Shown one piece after another: positions 51,668 to 62,058 of a stretch of DNA of 64,000 bases. This stretch comes from Nocardia kruczakiae NBRC 101016 (lineage in GTDB: Bacteria; Actinomycetota; Actinomycetes; Mycobacteriales; Mycobacteriaceae), in contig NZ_BDBL01000001.1 of assembly GCF_001612965.1 (NCBI RefSeq), positions 124,001-188,000 on the forward strand, read 5' to 3'. Position numbers and translations under genes: made by a program. How positions within the stretch are numbered: position 1 is the first letter of the stretch; every line of letters begins with the position of its first letter. Below the pieces are notes generated by a model. That model searched no databases, was not told the origin of the DNA, and saw only the letters and a list, made by a program, of their open reading frames with translations.

Positions 51668-52022
51668 GCAGGGTCCTCTCCATCAGGGATCGCCGCTCGT
51701 CGAATGTGGCGTCCTCGCTGAGCGTGGTGTGCACCCGCAGTGTGCCGGCCACCACCAGGTCGCCGATCACCACCCGGATCATGCCCAGGGGACGTTGCAG
51801 ATGGGCGGCGATTTCGGCGACCGAGAGCCGCCCCGCGCCCAGACGCAGAATATCTGTTCGAATATCGCCTGCGGGCCAATCGAATTGATTGGCGTAGGGC
51901 AGTGTTTCCACGACCGCCTCGAGAGGCAGTTCGACCGCGGGTTCGGTGCGCCCAGCGGTCAGCGCATAAGGACGGACGCGAGTGGTTGGCCGGCCGGACC
52001 CGGCTCCGAACGAGCTGGACAT
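51648..52022 (-). CDS. Conservon DUF742 protein (CvnC-like)
   Basis: The product has 124 residues: MSSSFGAGSGRPTTRVRPYA, then GDIRTDILRLGAGRLSVAEI and a winged-helix pattern (AAHLQRPLGMIRVVIGDLVV). DUF742 proteins lie third in conservons and look DNA- or protein-binding. The longer frame upstream runs through cvnB and is not used. It ends inside the cvnD start. Confidence 0.87.
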   Translation of the reverse strand: MSSSFGAGSGRPTTRVRPYALTAGRTEPAVELPLEAVVETLPYANQFDWPAGDIRTDILRLGAGRLSVAEIAAHLQRPLGMIRVVIGDLVVAGTLRVHTTLSEDATFDERRSLMERTLRGLRAL

Positions 52023-52030
52023 CGCAATCG

Positions 52031-52441
52031 TCAGACCGCCGAACGGGCCGTGGCTTGCACGACCGATCCGACTCGATCGACGAGCAGGGCCATCTCGTAA
52101 CCGATGCGGCCGATGTCGTGCTGCTTGTTGGCCAGTACCGCCAGATGCGAGCCGTTGCCGACGCTCATCACCAGCAGGTAGCCGCGCTGCATGTCGACGA
52201 TCGACTGCATCACCTTGCCGCCGTTGAACAATTGCGCCGCCCCCGCCGACAGACTCGCCAGACCGGCGGTCACCGCGGAGAGCTGTTCGGCCCGATCGGA
52301 CGGGAGGTGCGGACTGGTCGCCTGGAGCAGGCCGTCGGCCGAGACGAGCACCGCGTGCGAGACTCCAGGCACCTCTCTGGTGAAGCGGGTGACGAGCCAG
52401 TTCAAATTCTCGTCCGTACTGTTCTGCGCAGTGTCGGTCAT
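52031..52441 (-). CDS. Conservon roadblock/LC7 protein (CvnB-like)
   Basis: The product has 136 residues: [20 protein letters not shown], then [20 protein letters not shown] and LFVM-type strands. Roadblock/LC7 domains dimerise and regulate small GTPases (here CvnD). The ATG at 52441 overlaps the cvnA stop by an ATGA junction. Confidence 0.9.
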   Translation of the reverse strand: MTDTAQNSTDENLNWLVTRFTREVPGVSHAVLVSADGLLQATSPHLPSDRAEQLSAVTAGLASLSAGAAQLFNGGKVMQSIVDMQRGYLLVMSVGNGSHLAVLANKQHDIGRIGYEMALLVDRVGSVVQATARSAV

Positions 52442-55389
52442 GCAAAGCCTCCGTCGTTCTGCTGAGCGTTGTTCCGCCCGGCCGTGTCGAATCGGGCCGG
52501 CCCGGCCGGGTCGTATCCGGCCGTATCGGCGGGGTCGTACTGGGCCGTGTTGTCTCGGACGCTGACGCGTCCGCTGCGGACGCCGCTCAAATGCCTTGAC
52601 AAGTTGTTGCGGATTTCCTCCGGATCCCGAGCCTCGACGGCATCGTCCTGCGTCACTCCGCCGGGCACCAGCTGCGCACCGGGCCGGCGGATGGGCAGGC
52701 CACCCGTGGTACGGGTGGTCGCGGTCGGGGTGCTGGCGTCCGCGGCCGCCGCCCAGCCCTCGTCGGCGGGAGACGACCAGGCGCCGGTCGGCGCGTTCGA
52801 GGACGGTTCGACCAGCCATTCGGACACCATGCGCTGATAGATCGGCGTGGGGGATTCCGGTTTGGCCGGCGCCTGAGCATCCTGCTGAGGAGCATCGTGC
52901 TGATAGGCATCGGGCCGGGGTGGCGCGAGAGTCGCGCCGTGGCGGGACAGCGGCGCCGGTTCGCGGTCCGGGGTGCGCTGTGCCGGGGTCATGATCGCCG
53001 TTTCGGCCCAGATATCGATGGGCTGCGGCTGGGGTTGCGGTCGTGGATCGGCCGGGGCGGGACGCCGGGGCGGCACGATCTGTTGCAGATCGCGGTCGGT
53101 CACCGGGTTCCACGGATCGGAGGCCGGGGCGAAATCCTGGCCGCGACTCGCGTTTTCGGCCTCCTCGGCCTCGGCGCGTTCGTCGCGCTGTTTCTCTTCG
53201 CCGCGGTCGTCGTGGAAGGCGTTCTCGCGCCCGGTCTCGGCACCGCGCAGCACGCCGTCGTCGAGCGGTTCCGGCGCGCGATCGTCGTTCTCGGCGACGT
53301 CCGGCAGCGGCGTGAGCCGGGTGACTTGGGCCGTGGAGTCGGAATCCGACTGGCCGGCCGGACGGCGCTGCGGCAGTCCGGCGCTGGTGAATCGGGCCGG
53401 CTCCGACGTCTCCCCGAACCGCTCCGGCGGATTGGGCACCGCGGTGAGTGTGCGGCCGGGAGCGGGGAATTCGGTGACCGGGGAGGGGAAGTCCGCCGCC
53501 GGTGTGGTGAACGTCGAGATGGCCGGCGGGACGACGGCCTCGGTGGGCGAGACCAGCGCACCCGGTAGATGCACACTGGCCGTGATGCCCGGCTGCTGCG
53601 CCATCGTGGAGGTGCGACGCAGGCTGACCGTGATGGTGTGCCGTGCCGCCAGGCGGCCGACCACGAAAAGACCCATGCGGCGAGCGGTTTCGATGGTGAC
53701 CTCACCACCGGAGGCCAGGCGCTCGTTGATCGCGCGCATATCGTCGGCGGACATGCCGAGTCCGCGGTCGGTGATCTCGATCAGATATCCGCCGTCCACC
53801 GCGCGCGATACCGAGACCGCCACCGGCGTATTCGGCGGCGAGTAGCGCAGTGAGTTGTCGATCAGCTCGGCCAGCAGGTGTTCGATGTCGACGGCGGGCT
53901 CACCGGCGACGATACCGTCGGGCACCGAACCGATTTCGACGCGCTGATAATCCTCGACCTGGGAGACCGCGCTCCACAGCATGTCCGACAGCGGCACCGG
54001 CGGCAGATGTCCGCGGCGCAGCGCGGTGCCGGCGAGTACCAGCAGGTTGTCACCGTTGCGGCGCATGCGGGTGGCGAGGTGGTCGAGGCGGAACAGGCTC
54101 TGCAGCCGATCGGAGTCGTCCTCGTCGCGTTCCAGATCCTCGATCAGCGACAGCTGCTGTTCGACCAGGGATTGGCTACGCCGCGAGAGCGTTTCGAACA
54201 TATTGCTGATCTGCAGGCGCAGGCGGGCCTGTTCGGCGGCGAGGAACAACGCCTGGCGGTGCATGTCGTCGACGGCTCGGGCCAGCTGGCCGATCTCCTC
54301 GGTGGTCTGCACGTCGACCGGGACGATCTCCGGGGTCGCGCCGCCGCCGCGCACGACCGCGAGTTCGGCGGGCAGGTCGGTGTGCGCGACCTGGAGCGAA
54401 TCGCGGCGCAGGCGGCGAATCGGGACGACCAGCGAGCGGGCGACCGCCAGCGCCAGGGCCAGACCGGCCAGCAGGGTGACGACCACCAGCGCCACATCGC
54501 GCAGGACCGTGCCGCGCGCGTCGACCGAGCGGTCCGACAGTCCGGAGTCGATCAGGTCGACCAGATGGTTGGTGGCCTCGTTGTAGGTGTCGGTGCTGGT
54601 TTGCAGCGATTGCACGACGCCGGGCACGTTGATCGGCTCGACCGCGTTCTGGCTCATCGCCGCGATACGCGTCTGCAGCGCACCCAGCAGCACATCCGGC
54701 TTCAGCGCCGATTCCGGCTGCACGACCGCGTACTGGTTGATCATGGTCAGCTCGGCGCCGGTGGCCGTCAGGACCTGGGCCAGCACGGCCGGGTTGTTGC
54801 CGATCTCGCCGCTCTCCAGCGCCAGCTGCTGCTGGGTGAACATCTGGCGGGCGATCGCGATGACACCCATCTGCACGTAATAGCGCTCGAGGGTGGTTTC
54901 CTTCGGCGTCGCCAGCGAGGAGACGGCGTTGCTGACGTGGCCGTTCACCTCGCTCGCCTGTTTGACCACCTCTTGCGGCGCACCGCCGTGCAGACTGTTG
55001 CGCAGGGTGCGCCCGGCCGCCAGCGCCTCGGTGAGTTCGGTGGCGACCCGCTTGTCGGCCGCCGAATTCTGCAGCGCCGTCTGCAGATCCGCCGCGGCCT
55101 GGTCGAACCGGGCCGCGGCCTGGTCCAGCGCCGACTGCGGAACGTGTTCGCCGTTGCCGAGGGTGACGGCGAGATTGTTGGCCGCCGAACCGAAGTCGAG
55201 GGTCGGCCGAATGATCCGCGCCTGCTCACTGGCTGTGTTCAGCTGTGAGATGGTGCCGAGCTCGTCCTTGATTCGAAGAACGGCGAATGCCGATGCCAGC
55301 ACGACCGGCAGCAGTAGCACGATGCCGACCTTGCTGGTCACGGACAGATTGGACAGACTCCTCTGCCATGGCCGCGGTGCAGTGCCCAT
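52438..55389 (-). CDS. Conservon sensor histidine kinase (CvnA-like)
   Basis: The product has about 983 residues with ATG at 55389. A transmembrane helix lies near the start ([20 protein letters not shown]), followed by a long extracytoplasmic helical sensor like nitrate/nitrite-sensing domains and a second helix ([20 protein letters not shown]) with HAMP. Then come the dimer region ([20 protein letters not shown]) and the ATPase ([25 protein letters not shown]). The rest is a disordered Pro/Asp-rich tail of about 350 residues. TTG at 55479 is a longer start without a ribosome site. Confidence 0.88.
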   Translation of the reverse strand: MGTAPRPWQRSLSNLSVTSKVGIVLLLPVVLASAFAVLRIKDELGTISQLNTASEQARIIRPTLDFGSAANNLAVTLGNGEHVPQSALDQAAARFDQAAADLQTALQNSAADKRVATELTEALAAGRTLRNSLHGGAPQEVVKQASEVNGHVSNAVSSLATPKETTLERYYVQMGVIAIARQMFTQQQLALESGEIGNNPAVLAQVLTATGAELTMINQYAVVQPESALKPDVLLGALQTRIAAMSQNAVEPINVPGVVQSLQTSTDTYNEATNHLVDLIDSGLSDRSVDARGTVLRDVALVVVTLLAGLALALAVARSLVVPIRRLRRDSLQVAHTDLPAELAVVRGGGATPEIVPVDVQTTEEIGQLARAVDDMHRQALFLAAEQARLRLQISNMFETLSRRSQSLVEQQLSLIEDLERDEDDSDRLQSLFRLDHLATRMRRNGDNLLVLAGTALRRGHLPPVPLSDMLWSAVSQVEDYQRVEIGSVPDGIVAGEPAVDIEHLLAELIDNSLRYSPPNTPVAVSVSRAVDGGYLIEITDRGLGMSADDMRAINERLASGGEVTIETARRMGLFVVGRLAARHTITVSLRRTSTMAQQPGITASVHLPGALVSPTEAVVPPAISTFTTPAADFPSPVTEFPAPGRTLTAVPNPPERFGETSEPARFTSAGLPQRRPAGQSDSDSTAQVTRLTPLPDVAENDDRAPEPLDDGVLRGAETGRENAFHDDRGEEKQRDERAEAEEAENASRGQDFAPASDPWNPVTDRDLQQIVPPRRPAPADPRPQPQPQPIDIWAETAIMTPAQRTPDREPAPLSRHGATLAPPRPDAYQHDAPQQDAQAPAKPESPTPIYQRMVSEWLVEPSSNAPTGAWSSPADEGWAAAADASTPTATTRTTGGLPIRRPGAQLVPGGVTQDDAVEARDPEEIRNNLSRHLSGVRSGRVSVRDNTAQYDPADTAGYDPAGPARFDTAGRNNAQQNDGGFA

Positions 55390-55709
55390 CCCGCTTCCGT
55401 CGCCTCCGCTCGCGCACGTGCCCCGGGTTCCGGCCGCCGCCCGCGTCTGGCCGTTCGGGTCCAACGGGTTGAGAACCAACTAGAGGTTTACTTTTACCGC
55501 AGGCAACATACCGCGAGAACACGTTCGCGGCAATTTGGAGGGGTCCAGCGACAACGGTCTAAATCGGCTCGGCGCAACAACTTTCGTGTGCAACGCATAC
55601 TTCTCGGAACTATTTTCGATGATTCCGCAGGTCATCTGTTGTGGATGTGCGGCGTGTCGAATGGTCGGTTCTCAGTCGGCTCTCAGTCGATCCGGTCAAA
55701 CTGGAGGCC
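55390..55709. other. Divergent promoter region of conservon and mprA
   Basis: About 320 bp between divergent operons. It holds the promoters of both and the MprA-type direct repeat at 55670-55688. No further RNA or coding signal is seen. Confidence 0.55.
55670..55688 (+). promoter_or_regulatory. MprA-type direct repeat before mprA
   Basis: TCTCAGTC is repeated at 55670 and 55681, an 11-nt period. It is the type of site known as the MprA box, 22 nt before the mprA start, and implies autoregulation. The same pair occurs before pepD. Confidence 0.75.
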
Positions 55710-56399
55710 ATGCGCATTCTGGTAGTCGACGATGATCGCGCGGTGCGCGAGTCGCTGCGCCGGTCGCTCACCTTCAATGGATATTCCGTCGAGCTGGCGG
55801 TCGACGGCGTCGACGCCTTGGAGAAGGTCAGCGCGTCCCGGCCCGATGCATTGGTGCTCGATGTGATGATGCCGCGGCTGGACGGCCTGGAGGTATGCCG
55901 CCGCCTGCGCAGCACCGGTGATGATCTGCCGATTCTCGTACTCACCGCCCGGGATTCGGTGTCGGAGCGAGTGGCCGGGCTCGACGCCGGCGCCGACGAC
56001 TATCTGCCCAAACCGTTCGCGCTCGAGGAATTGCTGGCGCGTTTGCGCGCCCTGTTGCGCCGCACCACCGCCGACCCGGCCACCGATTCCTCGGAGACGA
56101 TGCGTTTCGCGGATCTGTCCCTGGATCCGGTGACGCGCGAGGTATCGCGCGGCGAGCGCGCCATCAGCCTGACCCGCACCGAATTCTCGCTGCTGGAAAT
56201 GCTGATGGCGAATCCGCGCCGGGTGTTGACGCGCAGCCGCATTCTGGAGGAGGTCTGGGGCTACGACTTTCCCACCTCCGGTAATGCGCTCGAGGTCTAT
56301 ATCGGCTATCTGCGCCGCAAAACCGAGGCCGAGGGGGAGCCACGACTGATCCACACCGTGCGCGGGGTGGGTTACGTGCTGCGCGAGACTCCTCCGTAG
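55710..56399 (+). CDS. mprA: Two-component response regulator MprA
   Basis: The product has 229 residues. The receiver shows [14 protein letters not shown] and the phosphorylated Asp in [15 protein letters not shown] (D51), with [20 protein letters not shown] and the switch Lys in YLPKPF. The C-terminal OmpR-type winged helix is [23 protein letters not shown] at 55710 has GGAGG. The order mprA-mprB-pepD-moaB2 matches mycobacteria. It controls envelope-stress genes. Confidence 0.93.
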   Translation: MRILVVDDDRAVRESLRRSLTFNGYSVELAVDGVDALEKVSASRPDALVLDVMMPRLDGLEVCRRLRSTGDDLPILVLTARDSVSERVAGLDAGADDYLPKPFALEELLARLRALLRRTTADPATDSSETMRFADLSLDPVTREVSRGERAISLTRTEFSLLEMLMANPRRVLTRSRILEEVWGYDFPTSGNALEVYIGYLRRKTEAEGEPRLIHTVRGVGYVLRETPP

Positions 56400-56410
56400 G
56401 CCGGGGCGTC

Positions 56411-57886
56411 GTGGCAAGAGCTCATCCGGGGCACGGTGGCCGTCCCGATCGCGTGGCCCGGCTGGGGCCGCGTCCCGATCCGCACGAAATGCGCCCGCCG
56501 ATGCCGCTGACCCGATCGGTGTCGCTGCGCTGGCGGGTGACGCTGCTGGCCGCCTCGGTGGTGGCCATCGCCGTCGCGGTGACCTCGATCGCCGCCTACG
56601 CACTGGTCGCTCGCGCCCTGTACGCCGATGTGGACAGTCAATTGCGCAGCCGCTCGGAGGTGATGGTCAAGAACAACATCGACCTGCAGGGTTTCCAGGC
56701 GATCATCATGTTCAGCAGCCTGTACTCCAACGATATCGGCATCGCGCTGATCTACCCCGACGTCGATGTGCCCTATGCCCCGCCGCAGCCGATGGATCCG
56801 CCGATCGGCCCGGCCGAGATGGCGGTGGCGCACGGTAGGGCGGATGTCTCGCTGCGGACCGCGAACAATCAGCGCGTGCTCGCCCGGCGCACGAAATCCG
56901 GTGCCACGCTGGTTATCTCGCGGTCGCTGGAACCCACCCGGGAAGTGCTCGACCGGCTCGCGTGGCTGCTGTTCACGATCGGCGGGTGCGGCGTGCTGGT
57001 CGCCGGAGCCGCCGGTGCCACGGTCGGGCGAACGGGGCTGCGGCCCATCGCGCGATTGACCGCGGCCACCGAACGCGTCGCGCGCACCGACGATCTGGCG
57101 CCGATTCCGGTCACCGGTGACGACGAACTGGCGCGGCTCACCGAGAGTTTCAATCTGATGTTGCGGGCGCTGGCCGAATCTCGCGATCGGCAGCGGCGGC
57201 TGGTGGCCGACGCCGGACACGAACTGCGCACCCCGCTGACCTCGCTGCGCACCAATATGGAACTGCTCATCGCCTCCTCGCGCCCGGACGCGCCCCCGAT
57301 TCCCGAGGAGGACATGGCGGGGTTGCGCGCGGATGTGATCGCCCAGATCGAGGAGCTGTCCACGCTGGTGGGAGACCTGGTGGACCTGGCCCGCGAGGAC
57401 GCGCCCGAAACCGTCTACGAGCGGGTCGATCTCGGCGAGGTCGCCGAGCGCGCACTGGAACGGGTGCGGCGGCGGCGCGTGGACGTCCAATTCTCGGCGC
57501 AACTGCGGCCGTGGTTCGTCTACGGCCACGACGCCGGGCTGGAGCGAGCCATCCTCAACGTGCTCGACAATGCCGCGAAGTGGAGTCCGCCGGAGGCGCA
57601 GGTCGTCCTGACCATGCGCGAAACCGGGCCCGGGCTCATGGAAATCGCCATCGACGATGCCGGGCCGGGTATTCCGCCGGAGGAACGGGAACTGGTCTTC
57701 GAACGCTTCTACCGCACCACGGCGTCGCGATCGATGCCCGGTTCCGGGCTGGGTCTGGCGATCGTGAAACAGGTGGTGTCCAAACACGGCGGCACGATCA
57801 CCGTGGACACCTCCGAGCGTGGCGGCACGCTGGTGCGCATCGTCCTTCCCGGCGAACCGCCGGTCGCCGGGGAGCGCCGGGGGTGA
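56411..57886 (+). CDS. mprB: Sensor histidine kinase MprB
   Basis: The product has 491 residues. Two transmembrane helices (about 46-70 and 176-200) flank a periplasmic sensor. After HAMP come the H-box DAGHELRTPLTSLRTN, the N-box LNVLDNAAKWSPP and the G-boxes DDAGPGIPPEE and GSGLGLAIVKQVV. It phosphorylates MprA. GTG at 56411 is used; ATG at 56489 (MRPPMPLTR) is an alternative. It starts 11 nt after mprA. Confidence 0.92.
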   Translation: MARAHPGHGGRPDRVARLGPRPDPHEMRPPMPLTRSVSLRWRVTLLAASVVAIAVAVTSIAAYALVARALYADVDSQLRSRSEVMVKNNIDLQGFQAIIMFSSLYSNDIGIALIYPDVDVPYAPPQPMDPPIGPAEMAVAHGRADVSLRTANNQRVLARRTKSGATLVISRSLEPTREVLDRLAWLLFTIGGCGVLVAGAAGATVGRTGLRPIARLTAATERVARTDDLAPIPVTGDDELARLTESFNLMLRALAESRDRQRRLVADAGHELRTPLTSLRTNMELLIASSRPDAPPIPEEDMAGLRADVIAQIEELSTLVGDLVDLAREDAPETVYERVDLGEVAERALERVRRRRVDVQFSAQLRPWFVYGHDAGLERAILNVLDNAAKWSPPEAQVVLTMRETGPGLMEIAIDDAGPGIPPEERELVFERFYRTTASRSMPGSGLGLAIVKQVVSKHGGTITVDTSERGGTLVRIVLPGEPPVAGERRG

Positions 57887-58008
57887 TCACCGGCGATCCG
57901 GAATCGCCGGGCGCGTGCGGGGGCGCCCCATAAACTGTGACCCGTGCGGCGTCCCGCTCCCGCGGAAACCCGGATACGGCACGGAGTCACGGAGAACTGA
58001 AAGCACGG

Positions 58009-58027
58009 TCTCAGTCCGCTCTCAGTC
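58009..58027 (+). promoter_or_regulatory. MprA-type direct repeat before pepD
   Basis: TCTCAGTC at 58009 and 58020, again with an 11-nt period, 45 nt before the pepD start. The match in sequence and spacing with the site before mprA supports MprA control of pepD. Confidence 0.75.
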
Positions 58028-58071
58028 GCTGTCACCAGGCTGGGCGACAGACTCGAGGAGAAACGAGAAAT

Positions 58072-59748
58072 ATGACCGAGGATTCGAGGGACAGGCGCGA
58101 CGAGCCGACCGGTTCGACTCCCCAGTCGGGAGGGGCCGAGCCGACTCCGCCGTCGACAGGTTCCGGAACCGCTTCGCAGTCGGGGGATGCCGGGAACGCC
58201 TCGCGCGGGTGGGGGCAACCGTCGCAGTGGGCAGGGCCGTCGTCGCAGGCCGGTGGGGCCGACGCGGGTGCGCAGTCGCCGGGGCCGGGACCGGCCGGTT
58301 CGAGTGGGAGCCCGCAGGTACAGCCCGGCCAGCAAGCGTCCGGCGAGCATCGGACCGAGCAGTTCACGAATCCCGGACAGGGCGGGCCCGACCGACCGGG
58401 GCAAGGGTACGGACCGGGACAGCATCCGGGGTTCGCCGCCGATCCCGCGGCCGGCCACACCGCGCCGATGCCGCCGTACAACCCGTACGCGGCGGGCCAC
58501 ACCTCGAGTCAGGGCTATCAGCAGCCCGGCTCGTACCCCTCCGGCACGCCCTACGCCACCGGCGAGCACCGCGCGGGTGAACCGTATCCCACCGGTTCGG
58601 GCGCCGATCCCACCGGCGCCTACGCCGGCACTCCGCGCCGCCGCGGCCGCGCGGGCCTGCTCGCCGGCGCCGTCGTGCTGGCGCTCGTCGCGGGTGGTAT
58701 CGGCGGTGCGGTCGGCACCCTCGCCACACGCTCGGACGACAACAACGCGCCGGTCGACAACGCCCTGAACGCGCCCGCGCCGGTCGATCCCGCCTCGGCG
58801 AGCGCACCGCCCGGATCCGTGCCCGCGGTCGCGCAGAAGGTCCTGCCCAGCGTCGTGATGATCCGCGTCGCGGGCGCCCGCGCGGAGGGCGAGGGCTCGG
58901 GTGTGGTGCTGTCCTCGGACGGGCTGATCCTGACCAACAACCACGTGGCCAGCGGTGCCGGCCCCAACGCCAAGATGGAGGTCGCCTTCCAGGACGGCAC
59001 GACCGCTAACGCCTCGGTCGTCGGTGTCGACCCGGTGTCGGATCTGGCCGTCATCAAAGCGGCCGGCAAGACCAACCTGACGCCGATCGAACTCGGCACC
59101 TCGCGCAACCTGATGGTCGGCCAGCCCGTAGTGGCGGTCGGCTCGCCGCTGGGCCTGGCCGGAACCGTCACTACCGGCATCGTGTCGGCGCTCAACCGCC
59201 CGGTGTCGACCAGTGGTGAGGCCGGCTCGCAGGGCACGGTCATCTCCGCCATTCAGACCGATGCGGCGATCAACCCCGGCAATTCCGGTGGCGCGCTGGT
59301 CGATACGAACGGCAAGCTGATCGGCATCAACACCGCGATCGCCACCCTCGGCGCCTCGGAAATGCCCGGTTCGCAGAGCGGTTCGATCGGTCTGGGCTTC
59401 GCGATTCCGGTCGATCAGGCCCGTCGCGTCGCCGATGAGCTGACCAAGTCCGGCCACGCCACCTATGCTCAGATCGGGATCTCGGTGCGCGCGCAGGACG
59501 ACGTCAACGGCGCTCGGGTCCTGGACGTGACACCGGACGGCCCGGCAGCCAAGGCGGGCATTCCGTCGGGTGCGATCGTCACCCGGGTCGACGATCAGGT
59601 CATCGACTCGGGCAATTCGCTGATCGCCGCCGTGCGGTCGCATCAACCGGGTGACAAGGTGAAGGTCACCTACACCGATCCACAAGGACAGAATCCGAAA
59701 ACCGTCGAGGTGACCCTCGGCGCCGCACCGGCGGAGGGTGGCCGATGA
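58072..59748 (+). CDS. pepD: HtrA-like serine protease PepD
   Basis: The product has 558 residues. A disordered Pro/Gln/Ser-rich cytosolic part is followed by one transmembrane helix (about 194-217). The trypsin-like domain has the triad H291 (TNNHVAS), D324 (VSDLAVIK) and S405 (NPGNSGGALV). A C-terminal PDZ domain has GARVLDVTPDGPAAKAGIPS. It degrades or refolds damaged envelope proteins. ATG at 58072 has GAGGAGAAA before it. A longer frame from 57937 is unlikely. Confidence 0.93.
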   Translation: MTEDSRDRRDEPTGSTPQSGGAEPTPPSTGSGTASQSGDAGNASRGWGQPSQWAGPSSQAGGADAGAQSPGPGPAGSSGSPQVQPGQQASGEHRTEQFTNPGQGGPDRPGQGYGPGQHPGFAADPAAGHTAPMPPYNPYAAGHTSSQGYQQPGSYPSGTPYATGEHRAGEPYPTGSGADPTGAYAGTPRRRGRAGLLAGAVVLALVAGGIGGAVGTLATRSDDNNAPVDNALNAPAPVDPASASAPPGSVPAVAQKVLPSVVMIRVAGARAEGEGSGVVLSSDGLILTNNHVASGAGPNAKMEVAFQDGTTANASVVGVDPVSDLAVIKAAGKTNLTPIELGTSRNLMVGQPVVAVGSPLGLAGTVTTGIVSALNRPVSTSGEAGSQGTVISAIQTDAAINPGNSGGALVDTNGKLIGINTAIATLGASEMPGSQSGSIGLGFAIPVDQARRVADELTKSGHATYAQIGISVRAQDDVNGARVLDVTPDGPAAKAGIPSGAIVTRVDDQVIDSGNSLIAAVRSHQPGDKVKVTYTDPQGQNPKTVEVTLGAAPAEGGR

Positions 59749-60341
59749 TCCGTGAACCGCGTCCTTTGACAGTGCTCCCGACACCCGACGCCGACGAGCC
59801 CGGGGGACCGGAGTGGTTGTCGCCCACGGACGCTACGGTGAGCAACATGGAAATCGATGCTCCCGTGGCGGGCCGGGCACTTGTTGTGGTCGTGGACGAT
59901 CGAACCGCGCATGGCGGGGTGGACTCGCTGGGGCCGCTGGTGACCGAACTGCTCACCGAATTCGGCTTCCTCGTCGACGCCACGGTGTCGGTGGCCGGCG
60001 ACGAGATCGAGATTCGCAACGCCCTCAACACCGCCGTGATCGGCGGGGTCGACCTGGTGATCTCCGTGGGTGGCACCGGCATGTCGCCGCGCGATGTCAC
60101 CCCGGAGGCGACCCTCGAGGTACTCGATCGCGAATTGCCCGGCATCAGCGAGGCGCTGCGCGCCTCCGGACTCGCGGCCGGTTCGCTCGACGCCGGCCTC
60201 TCGCGGGGTCTGGCCGGGGTCTCGGGCAGCACCCTGGTGGTCAATCTGCCCGGCACCCGCGATGCCGTGCGCGACGGTATGGCGACGCTCGGCCCGCTGG
60301 TGAGCCGGGTCGTCGACGAACTGTCCGGCTTGGCGGAATAA
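59745..60341 (+). CDS. moaB2: MoaB/Mog-type molybdopterin protein MoaB2
   Basis: The product has 198 residues. It has the MoCF fold (ALVVVVDDRTAHGGVDSLGP, VISVGGTGMSPRDVTPEATL, LAGVSGSTLVVNLPGT), which binds molybdopterin. The start ATGA overlaps the pepD stop by 4 nt. ATG at 59848 (MEIDAPVAG) would remove a 34-residue leader and may be the real start. Its place after pepD matches mycobacteria; there the homologue is a redox-linked neighbour. Confidence 0.85.
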   Translation: MIREPRPLTVLPTPDADEPGGPEWLSPTDATVSNMEIDAPVAGRALVVVVDDRTAHGGVDSLGPLVTELLTEFGFLVDATVSVAGDEIEIRNALNTAVIGGVDLVISVGGTGMSPRDVTPEATLEVLDRELPGISEALRASGLAAGSLDAGLSRGLAGVSGSTLVVNLPGTRDAVRDGMATLGPLVSRVVDELSGLAE

Positions 60342-60348
60342 TCACGGT

Positions 60349-60570
60349 ATGACCGACCGGCCGACAGGGGCGCAGCGTCCGGGCGATTCGCAGTCCGCGG
60401 ATCGCCCGGCGAAGGGCCGCGCCCGGTCGGCCGCGGAGGCCGCGCGCTTGGCGCGGGTCTTCGGTGAGACGCTGCCGCGCACCAGCAGCGACGAGCGCGC
60501 CCCCGACGGTGAGCTACCCCGCTCCTCGGACGACTGGCTGCGCGCGCAGGTGCCCCCTCATCACGGATAA
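60349..60570 (+). CDS. Small conserved actinobacterial protein
   Basis: The product has 73 residues: charged, disordered, ending DDWLRAQVPPHHG. This end occurs in short proteins of mycolate actinobacteria near moaB2. The ATG follows 7 nt after the moaB2 stop, so it is likely cotranscribed. No function is assigned. Confidence 0.7.
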   Translation: MTDRPTGAQRPGDSQSADRPAKGRARSAAEAARLARVFGETLPRTSSDERAPDGELPRSSDDWLRAQVPPHHG

Positions 60571-60730
60571 CCCGTTACGTTCATCGCCCGATGTTGGCAG
60601 CGGTGAGGCGTGCCGTTTATTGTCCCGTTCGGCTGCTTCACCTGCGGGTCACGAAGGCTCCGGGTAGGCGCGCGCGTCGCGCCGCCCGATGGAGTTCGTG
60701 GCCCACGGCAAGAACCTGATGAGGGGACAT

Positions 60731-61426
60731 ATGAATACCAACCGTGCGAACGGTCGGCGGTGGGGTGCGCGCATCGCGGGCCTCGGCGCCGTGGCGGCCG
60801 TCGCGCTCGGCCTGTTCTCCACCGGTGCCGCCAACGCCGACACCTTCGTCGCGCTGCCCGGCGGCGACCTGTCCAAGACGCTGTCCGACGGCACCGTGGT
60901 GCACGTCTGGCTGGACGGCGAATCCGCGAAGATCACTCCGTCGCTCGGCGCGACGCCGGTGCACCGCACCGCGTGGGTCTCCGGCAACGCCCATGTCGAG
61001 CTGTCCGGCGATACCACCGCCGTGGGCGGCAGCATCTACCCCGGATACACCGTGGGATGCCAGGTCGACATCTCCGGCGGCGGGGTCGACGGCGGTCCCG
61101 GCGCGAGCATGGACTGGAGCGACGGCGAGAACGCCAAGCCGGATGCCGGCGGAAATATCGGTGGCAACATGACTCTCGGTCCGGGCCAGGCGAAGTCGTT
61201 CTACATCCTCGACAGTGAGGAGAAGGACGACTTCGGACCGGACGTGCACAAGTCCCGCAACAAGTTCCAGGGTGCCGGCGGTTCGGTGGCCTGGTCCGAC
61301 GAGATCATCGGCCTGACCGGATGTGGCGGTTACGCGCAGGCGCGCGCGTTCGTCAGCGTCGAGGTCGAGACCGACAACGTCATCTCCTGGGTGACGCTGT
61401 GGGGTAAGCCGTTCAGCCTGGGCTGA
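60731..61426 (+). CDS. MspA-family outer-membrane porin
   Basis: The product has 231 residues. A signal peptide (IAGLGAVAAVALGLFSTGAA ending ANA) is followed by TFVALPGGDLSKTLSDGTVV and VGCQVDISGGGVDGGPGASM, typical MspA/NfpA sequence. It forms octameric channels in the mycolate outer membrane. ATG at 60731 has GAGGGGA; the longer frame from 60689 is less likely. The strands alternate polar and apolar residues as needed for a barrel. Confidence 0.9.
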   Translation: MNTNRANGRRWGARIAGLGAVAAVALGLFSTGAANADTFVALPGGDLSKTLSDGTVVHVWLDGESAKITPSLGATPVHRTAWVSGNAHVELSGDTTAVGGSIYPGYTVGCQVDISGGGVDGGPGASMDWSDGENAKPDAGGNIGGNMTLGPGQAKSFYILDSEEKDDFGPDVHKSRNKFQGAGGSVAWSDEIIGLTGCGGYAQARAFVSVEVETDNVISWVTLWGKPFSLG

Positions 61427-61458
61427 GCTGTTCCGGATACGCGGCAGGGCCGGCGCTG

Positions 61459-61914
61459 TCACCGGCTCCGCTGCGAATCCCCCTGTCGGCGTAGGGAATC
61501 GACGTCGGCGAACTCGTGCCGGCCGCCGGCGCTCTTGCTGCCCTCCGAGAGCAGATCACGGATCTCGGTGAGCAGTGCGACCTCGGTCATCACGGCTTCC
61601 TTCTCGGTGCCGTAGCGCTTCATCAGCCGGCCCGCCGGCAGCACCAGAATGAAGTACAGGATCGCCGCGATGAGGATGAAGTTGACCACGGCGGTGACGA
61701 TGGGGCCGAGTGCGATGAATGTGGACGGTTTACTGGAATCCAGATAGAAGCCCCAGCCGTGTTCGTTCGCGCCGCCGAACACATCCAAGAGGGGATTGAC
61801 GATTCCGGTCACGATGGCGGTGACGACCGCGGTGAACGCGGTACCGATGACGACCGCGACCGCCAGATCGATCACGTTCCCGCGGAGCAGGAAATCCCTG
61901 AAACCTTTCAGCAT
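61459..61914 (-). CDS. mscL: Large-conductance mechanosensitive channel
   Basis: The product has 151 residues: MLKGFRDFLLRGNVIDLAVA, then VVIGTAFTAVVTAIVTGIVN and a second helix (FILIAAILYFILVLPAGRLM). It opens when the membrane is stretched. The order moaB2...mscL matches mycobacteria. It is convergent with the porin gene. Confidence 0.95.
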   Translation of the reverse strand: MLKGFRDFLLRGNVIDLAVAVVIGTAFTAVVTAIVTGIVNPLLDVFGGANEHGWGFYLDSSKPSTFIALGPIVTAVVNFILIAAILYFILVLPAGRLMKRYGTEKEAVMTEVALLTEIRDLLSEGSKSAGGRHEFADVDSLRRQGDSQRSR

Positions 61915-62058
61915 TGCGGCTCCTGTCTCATCCGGCGTGCCCGCGCCGCGCCGTTCGGTCTGGTCGTGGCATCCGATGCGATTGCTTTCCGCTATCGAAT
62001 GAGGTACTCGGGATGCTAACGGACAGTTGCGGCAAATGCTTGGCGAACACAGCGAACA

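Noticed and set aside
51648..52445. 265-residue form of the DUF742 gene
   Set aside because: The first half reads through cvnB in another frame; ATG 52022 gives the family start.
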